A DNA stretch of 29,650 nt from an uncultured Bacilli bacterium. Its GTDB lineage: Bacteria; Bacillota_I; Bacilli_A; RF39; UBA660. Below the pieces are notes generated by a model. That model was not told where the DNA came from. It searched no databases and worked only from the letters and a program-made list of their open reading frames with translations. The position numbers were made by a program, and so were the translations under genes. The DNA is taken from assembly GCA_934101235.1 (NCBI GenBank), contig CAKORH010000002.1, positions 1 through 29,650 of the forward strand. Reading direction: 5' to 3'. Every line of letters starts with the position of its first letter. Position 1 is the first letter of the stretch. This document shows, one piece after another, positions 22,921 through 29,650 of this stretch.

Positions 22921-24037
22921 AATATGTTTTTATTGGTAAAATTAGTTGTATTAAACTTTCATCATTTACAGATTTTAAAATTATTGGAGATGAATCATTA
23001 TTTAATAATATTAATAACTCCTCATCAGTAAATGTTTTTAATGCATCAAGCATATATTTTGAACTAAATGATATAGCAATATCTTTATCTGTATTTTTAT
23101 CGATACCAATTCTATCTTCAACTTTACCAATTTCAGAAGCAAAACTAGATACATTTAATTCATTATTATTAGTTTCCATTCTAACAATATTCTTATCTTT
23201 ACTTTGAGTTAATAATGCTGCTCTATCGATACTTGAATAATAGTTATCTAAATTTGCTTTTATAATAATTTCAAAATCTTTAGGTATTAAATTAGAAGTA
23301 TTAGGGTAATTACCATTCAATAAGCTAGATTGAAATATGATATTCTTATATTTAAACAATATTTTATTAGAGAATATATGTAATTCAACATTTTCTTCAT
23401 CAGTAATTATCTTATCAAATTCATTAATATTTTTTCCAGGTATAACAATGTTAATAACTTCTGGGTATTCCACATCTAATTTTATAGTCTTTTTAGCTAA
23501 ACGATATGAATCTGTGGCAACAACTTCCATTATATTTTTATTTATAGATATATTTAAACCAGTTAATAAAGGTCTAGATTCTTGTAAAGATGCTGCAAAA
23601 ATTGTTTGTTTTATCATATCTTTTACGATTCCACCATTCATTATAATTGGATTCTTAGAATCTTCTAAAATAATTGGTGGATAATCTTCAGTATTTAAAC
23701 AATTTAAATTATATTGACTACTATCAGTATAAATTCTAATCTTTAAACCATCTATTACTTCTATATTTATTTCATCACTTGGTAACTTTCTAATAATATC
23801 AATAATATATTTACTTTGTATAATTATAGTTCCTACTTCATCAATTGATATAATATCTTCTTTAGGTATAAAACTTTTAATAGTTAAATCACTATCACTA
23901 GCAACTAAATTTAAACCATCATTACTCAACTCAAACTTAATACCATTTAGTATAGGAATTATATTTTTGGGAGAAATGGCTCTTACAACATTTACTAAAC
24001 TTTCTAATAATATATTTTTATTAATTGTTAATTTCAT
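22919..24037 (-). CDS. dnaN: DNA polymerase III beta subunit (sliding clamp)
   Basis: DnaN is the ring-shaped processivity clamp. The 372-residue protein begins MKLTINKNILLESLVNVVRAISPKNIIPILNGIKFE and shows the three-domain pattern including SDLTIKSFIP, TGLNISINKNIMEVVATDSYRLAKK, and the terminal peptide LILPIKTY (Bacillus ends LILPVRTY). ATG at 24037 follows AGAAGGAA; an upstream frame start at 24088 would add 17 low-complexity residues without a ribosome site. The spacer to dnaA holds the second half of the origin. Confidence 0.98.
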   Translation of the reverse strand: MKLTINKNILLESLVNVVRAISPKNIIPILNGIKFELSNDGLNLVASDSDLTIKSFIPKEDIISIDEVGTIIIQSKYIIDIIRKLPSDEINIEVIDGLKIRIYTDSSQYNLNCLNTEDYPPIILEDSKNPIIMNGGIVKDMIKQTIFAASLQESRPLLTGLNISINKNIMEVVATDSYRLAKKTIKLDVEYPEVINIVIPGKNINEFDKIITDEENVELHIFSNKILFKYKNIIFQSSLLNGNYPNTSNLIPKDFEIIIKANLDNYYSSIDRAALLTQSKDKNIVRMETNNNELNVSSFASEIGKVEDRIGIDKNTDKDIAISFSSKYMLDALKTFTDEELLILLNNDSSPIILKSVNDESLIQLILPIKTY

Positions 24038-24160
24038 TATATATTCCTTCTTTCTATTTATTAACTTATTATTATTATATATGTTCAAATTGTTAATAAG
24101 TATATTTTATTAAGATATGTCCTAAAAAACTAATGTTAATAATTACAAACTTATACACAA
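24038..24160. other. dnaA-dnaN spacer, probable part of bipartite oriC
   Basis: This 123-bp, almost entirely A+T spacer contains one perfect DnaA box TTATACACA (24151-24159, + strand) one base after the dnaA stop and two one-mismatch boxes TTATTAACA on the minus strand (24142-24134 and 24099-24091), spaced 43 bp. A TAATAATAATAA tract at about 24063-24078 resembles DnaA-trio repeats. B. subtilis places its unwinding element in this same spacer, so this is the best candidate for strand opening here. That is inference. Confidence 0.55.
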
Positions 24161-25504
24161 TTATGAAATCTTTTCCTTTATTTCAGATATTTGATTTTTT
24201 AATTCTTCATCATTTTTTATATCTTTACTAACTTTCTCTATAGCATGCAATACGGTAGAATGATCACGATTTCCAAACTCTAAACCAATACGTGTTGTTG
24301 TTTCTTCAGTCGTCATCCTACATATATATATAGCTATTTGTCTAGCATTATTAATATTAGCAGTTCTTTTCTTACTCTTTAAATTTTCTACTGTTATATT
24401 AAAGTAATCAGCAACTGCTTTTTGAATTTTTACAATATTATTTGTTGAATATACTGATTTACTTAAATAATCTCTCAATGCTTCAGTAGCAAACTCTAAA
24501 TTAATTTCAGTGGGACTATACATTGCTGCATAAGCATAAAGCCTTGTAATTGCACCTTCTAAATGTCTAACATCACTTTCACAATTATTAGCAATGTATT
24601 CTATAACTTCATTTTTTACAAGTTTAGCAACTTCATGTCCAGACATTTTATCTTTCAAAATTTTACATCTTAAATCAAAATCTGGTGGAAATATATTAGC
24701 TGTTAAACCCCATCTAAACCTAGTTCTTAATCTATCTTCTAATAGTTTTAAATCATCTGGAGATCTATCAGAACTAATAATAATTTGCTTATTTGAATCA
24801 TACAAAGTATTAAATGTATGAAAAAATTCTTGTTGAGTTTTTTCAGCACCGCCTAAAAATTGAATATCATCAATAATTAAAACATCTATATTTCTATATT
24901 TTTCTTTAAAATGATCTATAACATCATAATTATCTGTATCTTTCTTATTAATACCTATAAAATCAGATATAAATTTGTCACTTGTAACATATAAAACATT
25001 TTTATCAGAGTTTTCAACAATATAATTACCAATCGCATGCATCAAATGAGTTTTTCCTAAACCACTTTTACCATGTATAAAAAGTGGATTATAAACTTTA
25101 CCAGGTTGTTCTGCAACAGCAACTGCAGCAGTTTGTGCAAATCTATTACTATCCCCTATTACATAATTATCAAAAGTATATTTAGGATTTAAGTTAGATT
25201 GAAAATTTTTCTTTTTTATATCCTCTTTTTCTAAAGAAATTATATTAGTTTTATCATTTAATTCGTCTTCAATAACAAAATTAATATTATAATTTTTATT
25301 AGTTAACTGAAATATTATATTATCAATAAGTTCATAGTATGTTTTACTTAAAAAATCCTTATGGAAACTCATTGGTACTTCAATAAATACTTCATCATTA
25401 GTAATTTTAGCAAGTTTAGTATCTTTAAACCAAGTATCATATGAAACACTTGATAGCTTAGATTTTATAATATTCAAAAAATCATCCCAAGAAAAATTAT
25501 CCAT
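24161..25504 (-). CDS. dnaA: Chromosomal replication initiator DnaA
   Basis: DnaA binds boxes at oriC and opens the duplex. The 447-residue protein has domain I (residues 1-80, with the WF motif SYDTWFKDTKL), a short domain II, the AAA+ domain III with PLFIHGKSGLGKTHLMHAIGNY (Walker A 145-152), DVLIIDDIQFL (Walker B), sensor II HLEGAITRLYAYA, and the helix-turn-helix domain IV with the DnaA signature GNRDHSTVLHAIEKV. ATG at 25504 with GGGGTGG upstream. It lies next to two DnaA-box regions and is the reference point for the origin. Confidence 0.99.
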   Translation of the reverse strand: MDNFSWDDFLNIIKSKLSSVSYDTWFKDTKLAKITNDEVFIEVPMSFHKDFLSKTYYELIDNIIFQLTNKNYNINFVIEDELNDKTNIISLEKEDIKKKNFQSNLNPKYTFDNYVIGDSNRFAQTAAVAVAEQPGKVYNPLFIHGKSGLGKTHLMHAIGNYIVENSDKNVLYVTSDKFISDFIGINKKDTDNYDVIDHFKEKYRNIDVLIIDDIQFLGGAEKTQQEFFHTFNTLYDSNKQIIISSDRSPDDLKLLEDRLRTRFRWGLTANIFPPDFDLRCKILKDKMSGHEVAKLVKNEVIEYIANNCESDVRHLEGAITRLYAYAAMYSPTEINLEFATEALRDYLSKSVYSTNNIVKIQKAVADYFNITVENLKSKKRTANINNARQIAIYICRMTTEETTTRIGLEFGNRDHSTVLHAIEKVSKDIKNDEELKNQISEIKEKIS

Positions 25505-25816
25505 AAAACCACCCCGCTCTCAAGAATATCTTTCATAACTAAGAATATTTTAAACCACTTTTGTTTAAAAATAAAGTACGAATTTAAAAAATTTGAAAAA
25601 TTAACATTATATCCACATAATTATCAACATAAAAAGTTAGATAAAATCTAATAAAAATATACTTATCAACAATTTCCACAATTTAGTTTCCACATCAATT
25701 TTTTTTATTAACATTTCAACGTGGAAAAATAAAAATAAAAAAAATAAAAAAATTAATTGACTTAATATAAAAAATATAATACAATAAAAAGGCTTAAAAG
25801 AGGTGGAGGTGCAATT
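25505..25816. other. oriC: Probable oriC (dnaA-rpmH divergent spacer) with degenerate DnaA boxes
   Basis: The 312-bp spacer between divergent dnaA and rpmH is the standard origin location. On the plus strand it holds a run of box-like sequences, all in the same orientation: ATATCCACA (25609), TTATCAACA (25621), TTATCAACA (25663), ATTTCCACA (25672), GTTTCCACA (25686), TTATTAACA (25705). Each differs from TTATNCACA at one or two positions; no perfect box is present. It also holds the rpmH promoter. Gene orientation switches here, in agreement with bidirectional replication starting in or beside this spacer. The dnaA promoter could not be defined. Confidence 0.75.
25757..25785 (+). promoter_or_regulatory. 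Promoter of rpmH
   Basis: TTGACT (25757-25762), 17 bases, TACAAT (25780-25785) on the plus strand, about 30 bases before the rpmH start. An overlapping TATAAT at 25775 has only 12 bases to the same -35 box. Confidence 0.6.
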
Positions 25817-25939
25817 ATGAAGAGAACTTATCAACCAAATAATCGTAAAAAAAGTAAAAAACATGGATTTTTTGCACGTAAAGAAACGAATATTTTAAAA
25901 TCAAGAAGAAAAAAGGGACGTAAAGTTTTATGTAAGTAA
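25817..25939 (+). CDS. rpmH: 50S ribosomal protein L34 (40 residues)
   Basis: The protein begins MKRTYQPNNRKKSKKHGFFAR and ends SRRKKGRKVLCK, the L34 signature at both ends. It has 40 residues against the usual 44; the missing residues lie in the middle loop (ARMSTKNGRKVLARRRRKG region), where ARKETNILKSRRKKG is found. L34 packs near domain I-III of 23S rRNA and is the classical gene facing dnaA across the origin. ATG at 25817 follows GAGGTGGAGGTG. It is followed by its own terminator, 39 bases before rnpA. Confidence 0.95.
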   Translation: MKRTYQPNNRKKSKKHGFFARKETNILKSRRKKGRKVLCK

Positions 25940-25962
25940 ACCACAATTTTGTGGTTTTTTAT
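25938..25962 (+). terminator. Terminator/attenuator after rpmH
   Basis: AAACCACAA and TTGTGGTTT form a 9-bp stem with a 2-base loop, followed by T residues. It starts in the rpmH stop codon and probably reduces read-through so that L34 is made in excess over RnpA. Confidence 0.75.
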
Positions 25963-25977
25963 CTATAGGAGAATATT

Positions 25978-26304
25978 ATGAAGAAAAAAGATATGATTAA
26001 ATCAAAACAAGAATTTTCAACATTAATTAAAACTTCAAAATTTATAAAAACAAATGATTATGTTATATATTATAAGGAAAATAATCTTAATAAAAAAAGA
26101 TTTGGTATAGCAATAAGTAATAAAATTGGGAAAGCACATATTAGAAATAAATTAAAAAGACAAACAAGGGAAATTATTGATCAGTTAAATTATTTATTTA
26201 AAAATAATCAAGATTATATTATAATGATAAGGAAGGGTTGTTTGGAATCAACTTTTCAAAATAAATTAGAAAAATTGGAAAAAAAATTAAAGGAGAATAT
26301 ATGA
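25978..26304 (+). CDS. rnpA: Ribonuclease P protein component
   Basis: RnpA assists the catalytic RNA in 5' maturation of tRNAs. The 108-residue basic protein contains KKRFGIAISNKIGKAHIRNKLKRQTREII, matching the RNR-type motif of the family (here HIRNKLKRQTRE), and MIRKGCLESTF toward the C-terminus. ATG at 25978 follows AGGAGAATATT. Its end overlaps yidC by 4 bases. The order rpmH-rnpA-yidC is conserved in most bacteria. Confidence 0.97.
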   Translation: MKKKDMIKSKQEFSTLIKTSKFIKTNDYVIYYKENNLNKKRFGIAISNKIGKAHIRNKLKRQTREIIDQLNYLFKNNQDYIIMIRKGCLESTFQNKLEKLEKKLKENI

Positions 26305-27239
26305 AGAGAAAAAAAAGTACTAAAATAATAATTTTATTATTGTTATTCTTATCTTTAACAACAGGATGCACAAAATATTTAAGTGACGATAATAAAAAAA
26401 GAATTACGAATGAAAAAACAGGTCAAAGCCTTACATCAAATATATTATGTCAACCAGAAGAAAAAGAACTTTTAGAAATATATAGTAAATATTCTAAAAA
26501 TATGGAAGTAAAATTAAAAGACTTACCAAAATGTAGTGAAATGAAAATATATAACAAAAAAACTTATAACGGATTATGGGTACAAATATTTGTAATGCCA
26601 ATCGCTTGGCTAATAATAAAATTAGGATTATTAGTAAAAAATTATGGTATTTCAGTTATGTTAATTGGCTTAGCATTAAGAATTATAATGATGCCATTAA
26701 CATTAAAAACTTTAAAACAATCTGAAAATATGAAAAAAGCTCAACCTGAAATAGAAAAATTGGAAAAGAAATATAAAGACAAGACAGATTCTGATTCAAT
26801 GATGAAGAAAAGTCAGGAAACAATGTTAATTTACAAAAAATATAATATTAATCCATTAGGTGGATGTTTAGTTTCATTTTTACAATTACCATTATTCTTT
26901 GCATTTCTAGAAGCAATAAACAGGGTTCCAGCAATATTTGAAGAAAAATTATTTAGTTTACAATTAGGAACAACACCATTAGTTGGAATCAAATCTGGAA
27001 ATTACCTTTATATATTAATAATAGCATTAATAATAGTTACAACATATTTTTCATTTAAACTTAGTATGTCAAGTACAGGAAGTTCTGAACAACAACAACA
27101 AATGCAATTTATGACTAAATTTATGTTGATATTTATTTCAGTAGCATCATTAAGCTTACCAACGGCAATTGCATTATATTGGGTAGTAACAAACGGATTT
27201 AGTGTTATACAAACATTAATATTCAAAAAAAGGAGTTAG
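26301..27239 (+). CDS. yidC: Membrane protein insertase YidC/SpoIIIJ (lipoprotein form)
   Basis: The 312-residue insertase has a lipoprotein signal peptide with lipobox LTTGC (Cys23), an extracytoplasmic stretch (24-90) and five membrane spans. The conserved membrane Arg127 in LIGLALRIIMMPLTL lines the hydrophilic groove; the cytoplasmic hairpin KQSENMKKAQPEIEKLEKKYKDK follows. The linker before the first span is longer than in SpoIIIJ. In spore formers this gene supports SpoIIIA-SpoIIQ function in forespore sigma-G activation. Its context with jag identifies it as the SpoIIIJ-position copy; a second YidC may exist elsewhere. Confidence 0.97.
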   Translation: MKRKKSTKIIILLLLFLSLTTGCTKYLSDDNKKRITNEKTGQSLTSNILCQPEEKELLEIYSKYSKNMEVKLKDLPKCSEMKIYNKKTYNGLWVQIFVMPIAWLIIKLGLLVKNYGISVMLIGLALRIIMMPLTLKTLKQSENMKKAQPEIEKLEKKYKDKTDSDSMMKKSQETMLIYKKYNINPLGGCLVSFLQLPLFFAFLEAINRVPAIFEEKLFSLQLGTTPLVGIKSGNYLYILIIALIIVTTYFSFKLSMSSTGSSEQQQQMQFMTKFMLIFISVASLSLPTAIALYWVVTNGFSVIQTLIFKKRS

Positions 27240-27245
27240 AGTATT

Positions 27246-27851
27246 ATGGAAGTATTTGAATTTGAAGGAAAAAATTTAGAAGAATTAAAAGAAAATAGTA
27301 TAAAAGAATTAGATTTAAAAAAAGAAGACGTAATTATAACAACAGAAGAAATAAAAGGTTCATTATTAAAAAAAACAAGTTATAAAATTAAGGTTTACAC
27401 TTTAAAAAATATTCAAGAGTATATAAAATTGTATTTAACTGATATAACAAAATTAATGGGTGTAAATGTAACTTTTGAATCAAAAATAAGAGATAATCAA
27501 ATTTACATAAAAATGTATAGTGATAAAAATTCTATATTAATTGGAAAAGAAGGAAAAACATTATCATCATTAACAACATTAGTAAAACAAATGTTAAGTA
27601 ATCAATATAAGATTTATCCACATATTTTATTAGATGTAGAGGATTATAAAGAAAAACAAGAAAAACATTTGATTAGTTTAGCAAAGAGAACTGCTAGAGA
27701 AGTTGTAAATACAAAAATGGAAGTAAAACTAGACAATATGAATTCCTATGAAAGAAGAATAATACATAATGCTTTAAGTGATAATAATAAAGTTATTACA
27801 ATAAGCGAAGGTGAAGAACCTAACAGACATATTATAATTAAACTAAAATAG
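27246..27851 (+). CDS. jag: RNA-binding protein Jag/KhpB (SpoIIIJ-associated)
   Basis: The 201-residue protein has the Jag_N domain (MEVFEFEGKNLEELKENSIKELDLKKEDV, about 1-52), a type-II KH domain (IYIKMYSDKNSILIGKEGKTLSSLTTLVKQML, about 80-130) and the R3H domain with RTAREVVNTKMEVKLDNMNSYERRIIHNAL and the terminal EGEEPNRHIIIKL. KhpB/EloR homologues pair with KhpA and control cell elongation and RNA levels. It follows yidC closely; TTAGAGTATT before the ATG contains a weak ribosome site within AAGGAGTTAG. Confidence 0.96.
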   Translation: MEVFEFEGKNLEELKENSIKELDLKKEDVIITTEEIKGSLLKKTSYKIKVYTLKNIQEYIKLYLTDITKLMGVNVTFESKIRDNQIYIKMYSDKNSILIGKEGKTLSSLTTLVKQMLSNQYKIYPHILLDVEDYKEKQEKHLISLAKRTAREVVNTKMEVKLDNMNSYERRIIHNALSDNNKVITISEGEEPNRHIIIKLK

Positions 27852-27856
27852 TAAAG

Positions 27857-27890
27857 AAACTGTCAAATTAAAAGTGACAGTTTTATTTTA
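27857..27890 (+). terminator. Intrinsic terminator after jag
   Basis: AAACTGTC and GACAGTTT form an 8-bp perfect stem, with a T-rich tail, just after the jag stop. It closes the rnpA-yidC-jag unit. Confidence 0.8.
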
Positions 27891-27899
27891 CGTAAAATT

Positions 27900-27913
27900 A
27901 TTTCCCGGGAAAT
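27900..27913. promoter_or_regulatory. Noc-binding sequence (NBS) at the mnmE promoter
   Basis: Second exact ATTTCCCGGGAAAT. The palindrome extends perfectly to 26 bp (27894-27919) and partly overlaps another 12-bp palindrome, TTTTACGTAAAA (27886-27897). It covers the -35 position of the mnmE promoter, so a bound Noc-like protein could reduce mnmE-mnmG transcription. Confidence 0.75.
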
Positions 27914-27921
27914 AATTTTTG

Positions 27922-27930
27922 TGCTATAAT
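27922..27930 (+). promoter_or_regulatory. Extended -10 promoter of mnmE-mnmG
   Basis: TGCTATAAT is a perfect extended -10 element about 20 bases before the mnmE start. The -35 region is occupied by the NBS palindrome and has no good -35 match, in keeping with extended -10 promoters. Confidence 0.6.
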
Positions 27931-27950
27931 ACATTCTGGAGTGATGTACT

Positions 27951-29306
27951 ATGTTTGATACAATTTGTGCAATATCTACAACTTTAGGAGTAGGTGCAAT
28001 ATCAATAATTAGATTATCAGGAGATAAATCAATTGAAATTGCTAATAAAATATTTAAAGGCAAAGATTTGACAAAAGTTGACAGTCATACAATAAATTAC
28101 GGTTATATAATTGATGGAACAGAAATCATAGACGAAGTATTAGTATCTATTATGAAAGCACCAAAAACTTATACGAAAGAAGATGTAGTAGAAATAAATT
28201 GTCATGGCGGAATATCAACAACAAATAAAATTTTAGAAATTTTATTATTAAATGGTTGTAGATTAGCAGAACCAGGAGAATTTACAAAAAGAGCATTTTT
28301 AAATGGAAGAATAGATTTAATAGAAGCAGAAGCAGTAGGGGATTTATTAAATTCTGAAACTGATAAAAGTAGAAAACTATCAATAAATGGACTTACAGGA
28401 AATATTACACAAATGATAAATGATATAAGAAAAAAATTAGTTTCAATAAGTGCTAATATTGAAGTAAATATTGATTATCCAGAATATGAAGATGCAATTG
28501 TATTAACAAATACTTTGATAAAGCCAAAAATAATAAGTATAAAAAATGATTTAGAAAAATTATTAAAAGAATCACAAGATGGAAAGATAATAAAAAATGG
28601 AATAGATGTAGCAATAGTAGGTAAACCTAATGTAGGAAAAAGTAGTTTATTAAATACATTGTTAGAAGAGGAAAAAGCAATAGTAACCAACGTAGCTGGT
28701 ACAACTAGAGATATTGTAGAAGGAAAAATCGTATTGAATGGAATTGTATTAAATTTAGTTGATACTGCTGGAATAAGAAATACAGATGATATTGTAGAAC
28801 AAATAGGTGTAAACAAAAGTAAAGAAATAATTGAAAAATCAAATTTAGTTATATTAGTATTAAATAACAATGAAGAAATTAGTACAGAAGAAATAGAATT
28901 AATAGATAAATTAACTAATAAAAATCTAATTGTATATATAAATAAAAATGATTTAGAAAGTAAAATAGATTTATCTAAAATTAATTGTAAAAACATTGTA
29001 AAAGGAAATACTAAAAATTATAAAAATCTAAATGAATTAAAATCAAAAATAGTAGAAATGTTTAATTTAGAAAAATTAGAAAATAACAATGCAAATTATT
29101 TGTCAAATTCAAGACAAATATCAATAGTTAAAAAAGCAATTTTGAGTTTAGAAAATTGTTTATCAGAAATCGATAATAATGTAGAAATAGATTTACTTTC
29201 AATTGATATAAAAGAATGCTATGATTTATTAGGTGAAATTATAGGTGAAACATATAAAGATGAATTATTAGATGAAATATTTGCAAATTTCTGTTTAGGA
29301 AAATAG
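27951..29306 (+). CDS. mnmE: tRNA U34 modification GTPase MnmE
   Basis: MnmE with MnmG forms the carboxymethylaminomethyl group at U34 of tRNAs reading split codon boxes. The 451-residue protein has the N-terminal folate-binding domain (TICAISTTLGVGAISIIRLSG, GEFTKRAFLNGRIDLIEAEAV), a helical domain split by the G domain (G1 GKPNVGKSS near residue 225, G3 DTAGIR, G4 NKND), and the C-terminal catalytic Cys in FCLGK. ATG at 27951 is about 9 bases from GGAG. mnmG follows after 8 bases, so both proteins of the complex are made together. Confidence 0.98.
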   Translation: MFDTICAISTTLGVGAISIIRLSGDKSIEIANKIFKGKDLTKVDSHTINYGYIIDGTEIIDEVLVSIMKAPKTYTKEDVVEINCHGGISTTNKILEILLLNGCRLAEPGEFTKRAFLNGRIDLIEAEAVGDLLNSETDKSRKLSINGLTGNITQMINDIRKKLVSISANIEVNIDYPEYEDAIVLTNTLIKPKIISIKNDLEKLLKESQDGKIIKNGIDVAIVGKPNVGKSSLLNTLLEEEKAIVTNVAGTTRDIVEGKIVLNGIVLNLVDTAGIRNTDDIVEQIGVNKSKEIIEKSNLVILVLNNNEEISTEEIELIDKLTNKNLIVYINKNDLESKIDLSKINCKNIVKGNTKNYKNLNELKSKIVEMFNLEKLENNNANYLSNSRQISIVKKAILSLENCLSEIDNNVEIDLLSIDIKECYDLLGEIIGETYKDELLDEIFANFCLGK

Positions 29307-29314
29307 GTGATAAT

Positions 29315-29650
29315 ATGAAATATGATGTAATAGTAGTAGGTGGAGGACATGCAGGCTGTGAGGCTTCACATGCAGCGGCAACTATGGGTAAAAAAGTTGC
29401 CTTAATAACTTCAAATATTAATAATATAGGTGATATGCCTTGTAATCCTTCAATAGGAGGAACAGCAAAAGGAATTATTGTAAGAGACATAGATGCTTTA
29501 GGTGGTTTAATGGGAATAGTTGCAGACAAAAGCCACATTCAAATAAAAATGTTAAATAATGGTAAAGGTCCTGCAGTTCGTTCATTGCGAGCTCAAGCTG
29601 ATAAAATAACGTATCCAAAAAATATGTTAAAAGCATTAAAAGAAACAAAA
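29315..29650 (+). CDS. mnmG: tRNA U34 modification flavoprotein MnmG, N-terminal 112 residues (cut by right edge)
   Basis: The frame starts with ATG at 29315 after AGGTGATAAT and is open to the window end. The sequence YDVIVVGGGHAGCEASHAAATMG is the FAD-binding dinucleotide fold of MnmG (GidA), followed by NPSIGGTAKGIIVRDIDALGG and GPAVRSLRAQADK, both family hallmarks. The complete protein is normally about 620 residues. It is the partner of MnmE just upstream. Confidence 0.97.
   Translation, partial: MKYDVIVVGGGHAGCEASHAAATMGKKVALITSNINNIGDMPCNPSIGGTAKGIIVRDIDALGGLMGIVADKSHIQIKMLNNGKGPAVRSLRAQADKITYPKNMLKALKETK

Noticed and set aside
23337..23684. Open plus-strand frame of about 115 codons opposite dnaN
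   Set aside because: It lies fully antisense to a highly conserved gene, has no ribosome site, and its protein is a low-complexity shadow of dnaN; similar shadows occur opposite gyrA, dnaX, tatD and mnmE.
25714..25731. Palindrome-like TTTCAACGTGGAAA in the origin spacer, resembling parS
   Set aside because: It has two extra bases in the centre relative to parS and two mismatched positions in its own symmetry; the two real parS sites here are exact.
27614..27622. Perfect DnaA box TTATCCACA inside jag
   Set aside because: It encodes residues I-Y-P-H in the middle of a conserved domain, has no partner boxes, and one chance match is plausible in AT-rich coding DNA.
1..29650. Mycoplasma-type code (TGA for Trp), suggested by the tmRNA tag and AT richness
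   Set aside because: TGA ends several genes at the expected family length (recF, pth, ricT, yabP) and conserved Trp residues are TGG.

Overview
The window is a chromosomal replication-origin region from a low-GC Gram-positive bacterium (Bacilli-type Firmicutes). The base composition is strikingly AT-rich. Its gene order is a compacted form of the Bacillus subtilis origin region. Several genes are known only from endospore formers (spoVG, yabG, yabP, yabQ-like, spoVT, bofA), so the organism is probably a spore former or a recent descendant of one. TGA is used as stop and TGG for tryptophan, so this is the standard bacterial code and not the Mycoplasma code. The tmRNA tag nevertheless ends in Ala-Phe-Ala, as I recall from mycoplasmas. 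The closest fit is an uncultured Bacilli lineage near the Mollicutes/Erysipelotrichia branch; that placement is inference.

Replication runs outward from about 25.5-25.8 kb. Everything to the left is on the minus strand and every gene to the right is on the plus strand, so all genes point away from the origin. The right arm is the classic rpmH-rnpA-yidC(spoIIIJ)-jag-mnmE-mnmG series (mnmG is cut by the window end). The left arm reads from the origin: dnaA, dnaN, comK, recF, gyrB, gyrA, a 377-bp spacer with two perfect parS sites and the SRP RNA, tadA, dnaX, ybaB/yaaK, recR, bofA, holB, ricT, trmN6, pth, mfd, spoVT, tatD, a 3D-like secreted protein in the yabE position, rsmA, yabG, spoVG, yabP, yabQ-like, divIC, ssrA (tmRNA). 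Then come three less familiar genes (membrane thioredoxin-like, PH-domain, LysM) and the start of a membrane protein cut by the left edge.

The most interesting signals lie outside the reading frames. There are two perfect ParB sites (parS), each a few bases from a DnaA-box-like sequence. There are also two perfect copies of the 14-bp Noc-binding sequence, one inside the dnaX coding region and one over the mnmE promoter. Together with the degenerate DnaA-box cluster upstream of dnaA and a perfect box after dnaA, the window carries cis-sites for three chromosome-cycle systems: DnaA initiation, ParB/SMC segregation and Noc nucleoid occlusion. A 55-codon bofA gene and a 40-codon rpmH were found by reading the sequence directly. 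A comK homologue sits between dnaN and recF, where B. subtilis has yaaA.

Functionally the window holds replication initiation and clamp, clamp loader (dnaX, holB), gyrase, recombination repair (recF, recR), transcription-coupled repair (mfd), translation quality control (ssrA, pth), rRNA/tRNA modification (rsmA, tadA, trmN6, mnmE, mnmG), protein export (SRP RNA, yidC), division (divIC) and sporulation regulators. I see no mobile elements, CRISPR arrays, rRNA or tRNA genes.
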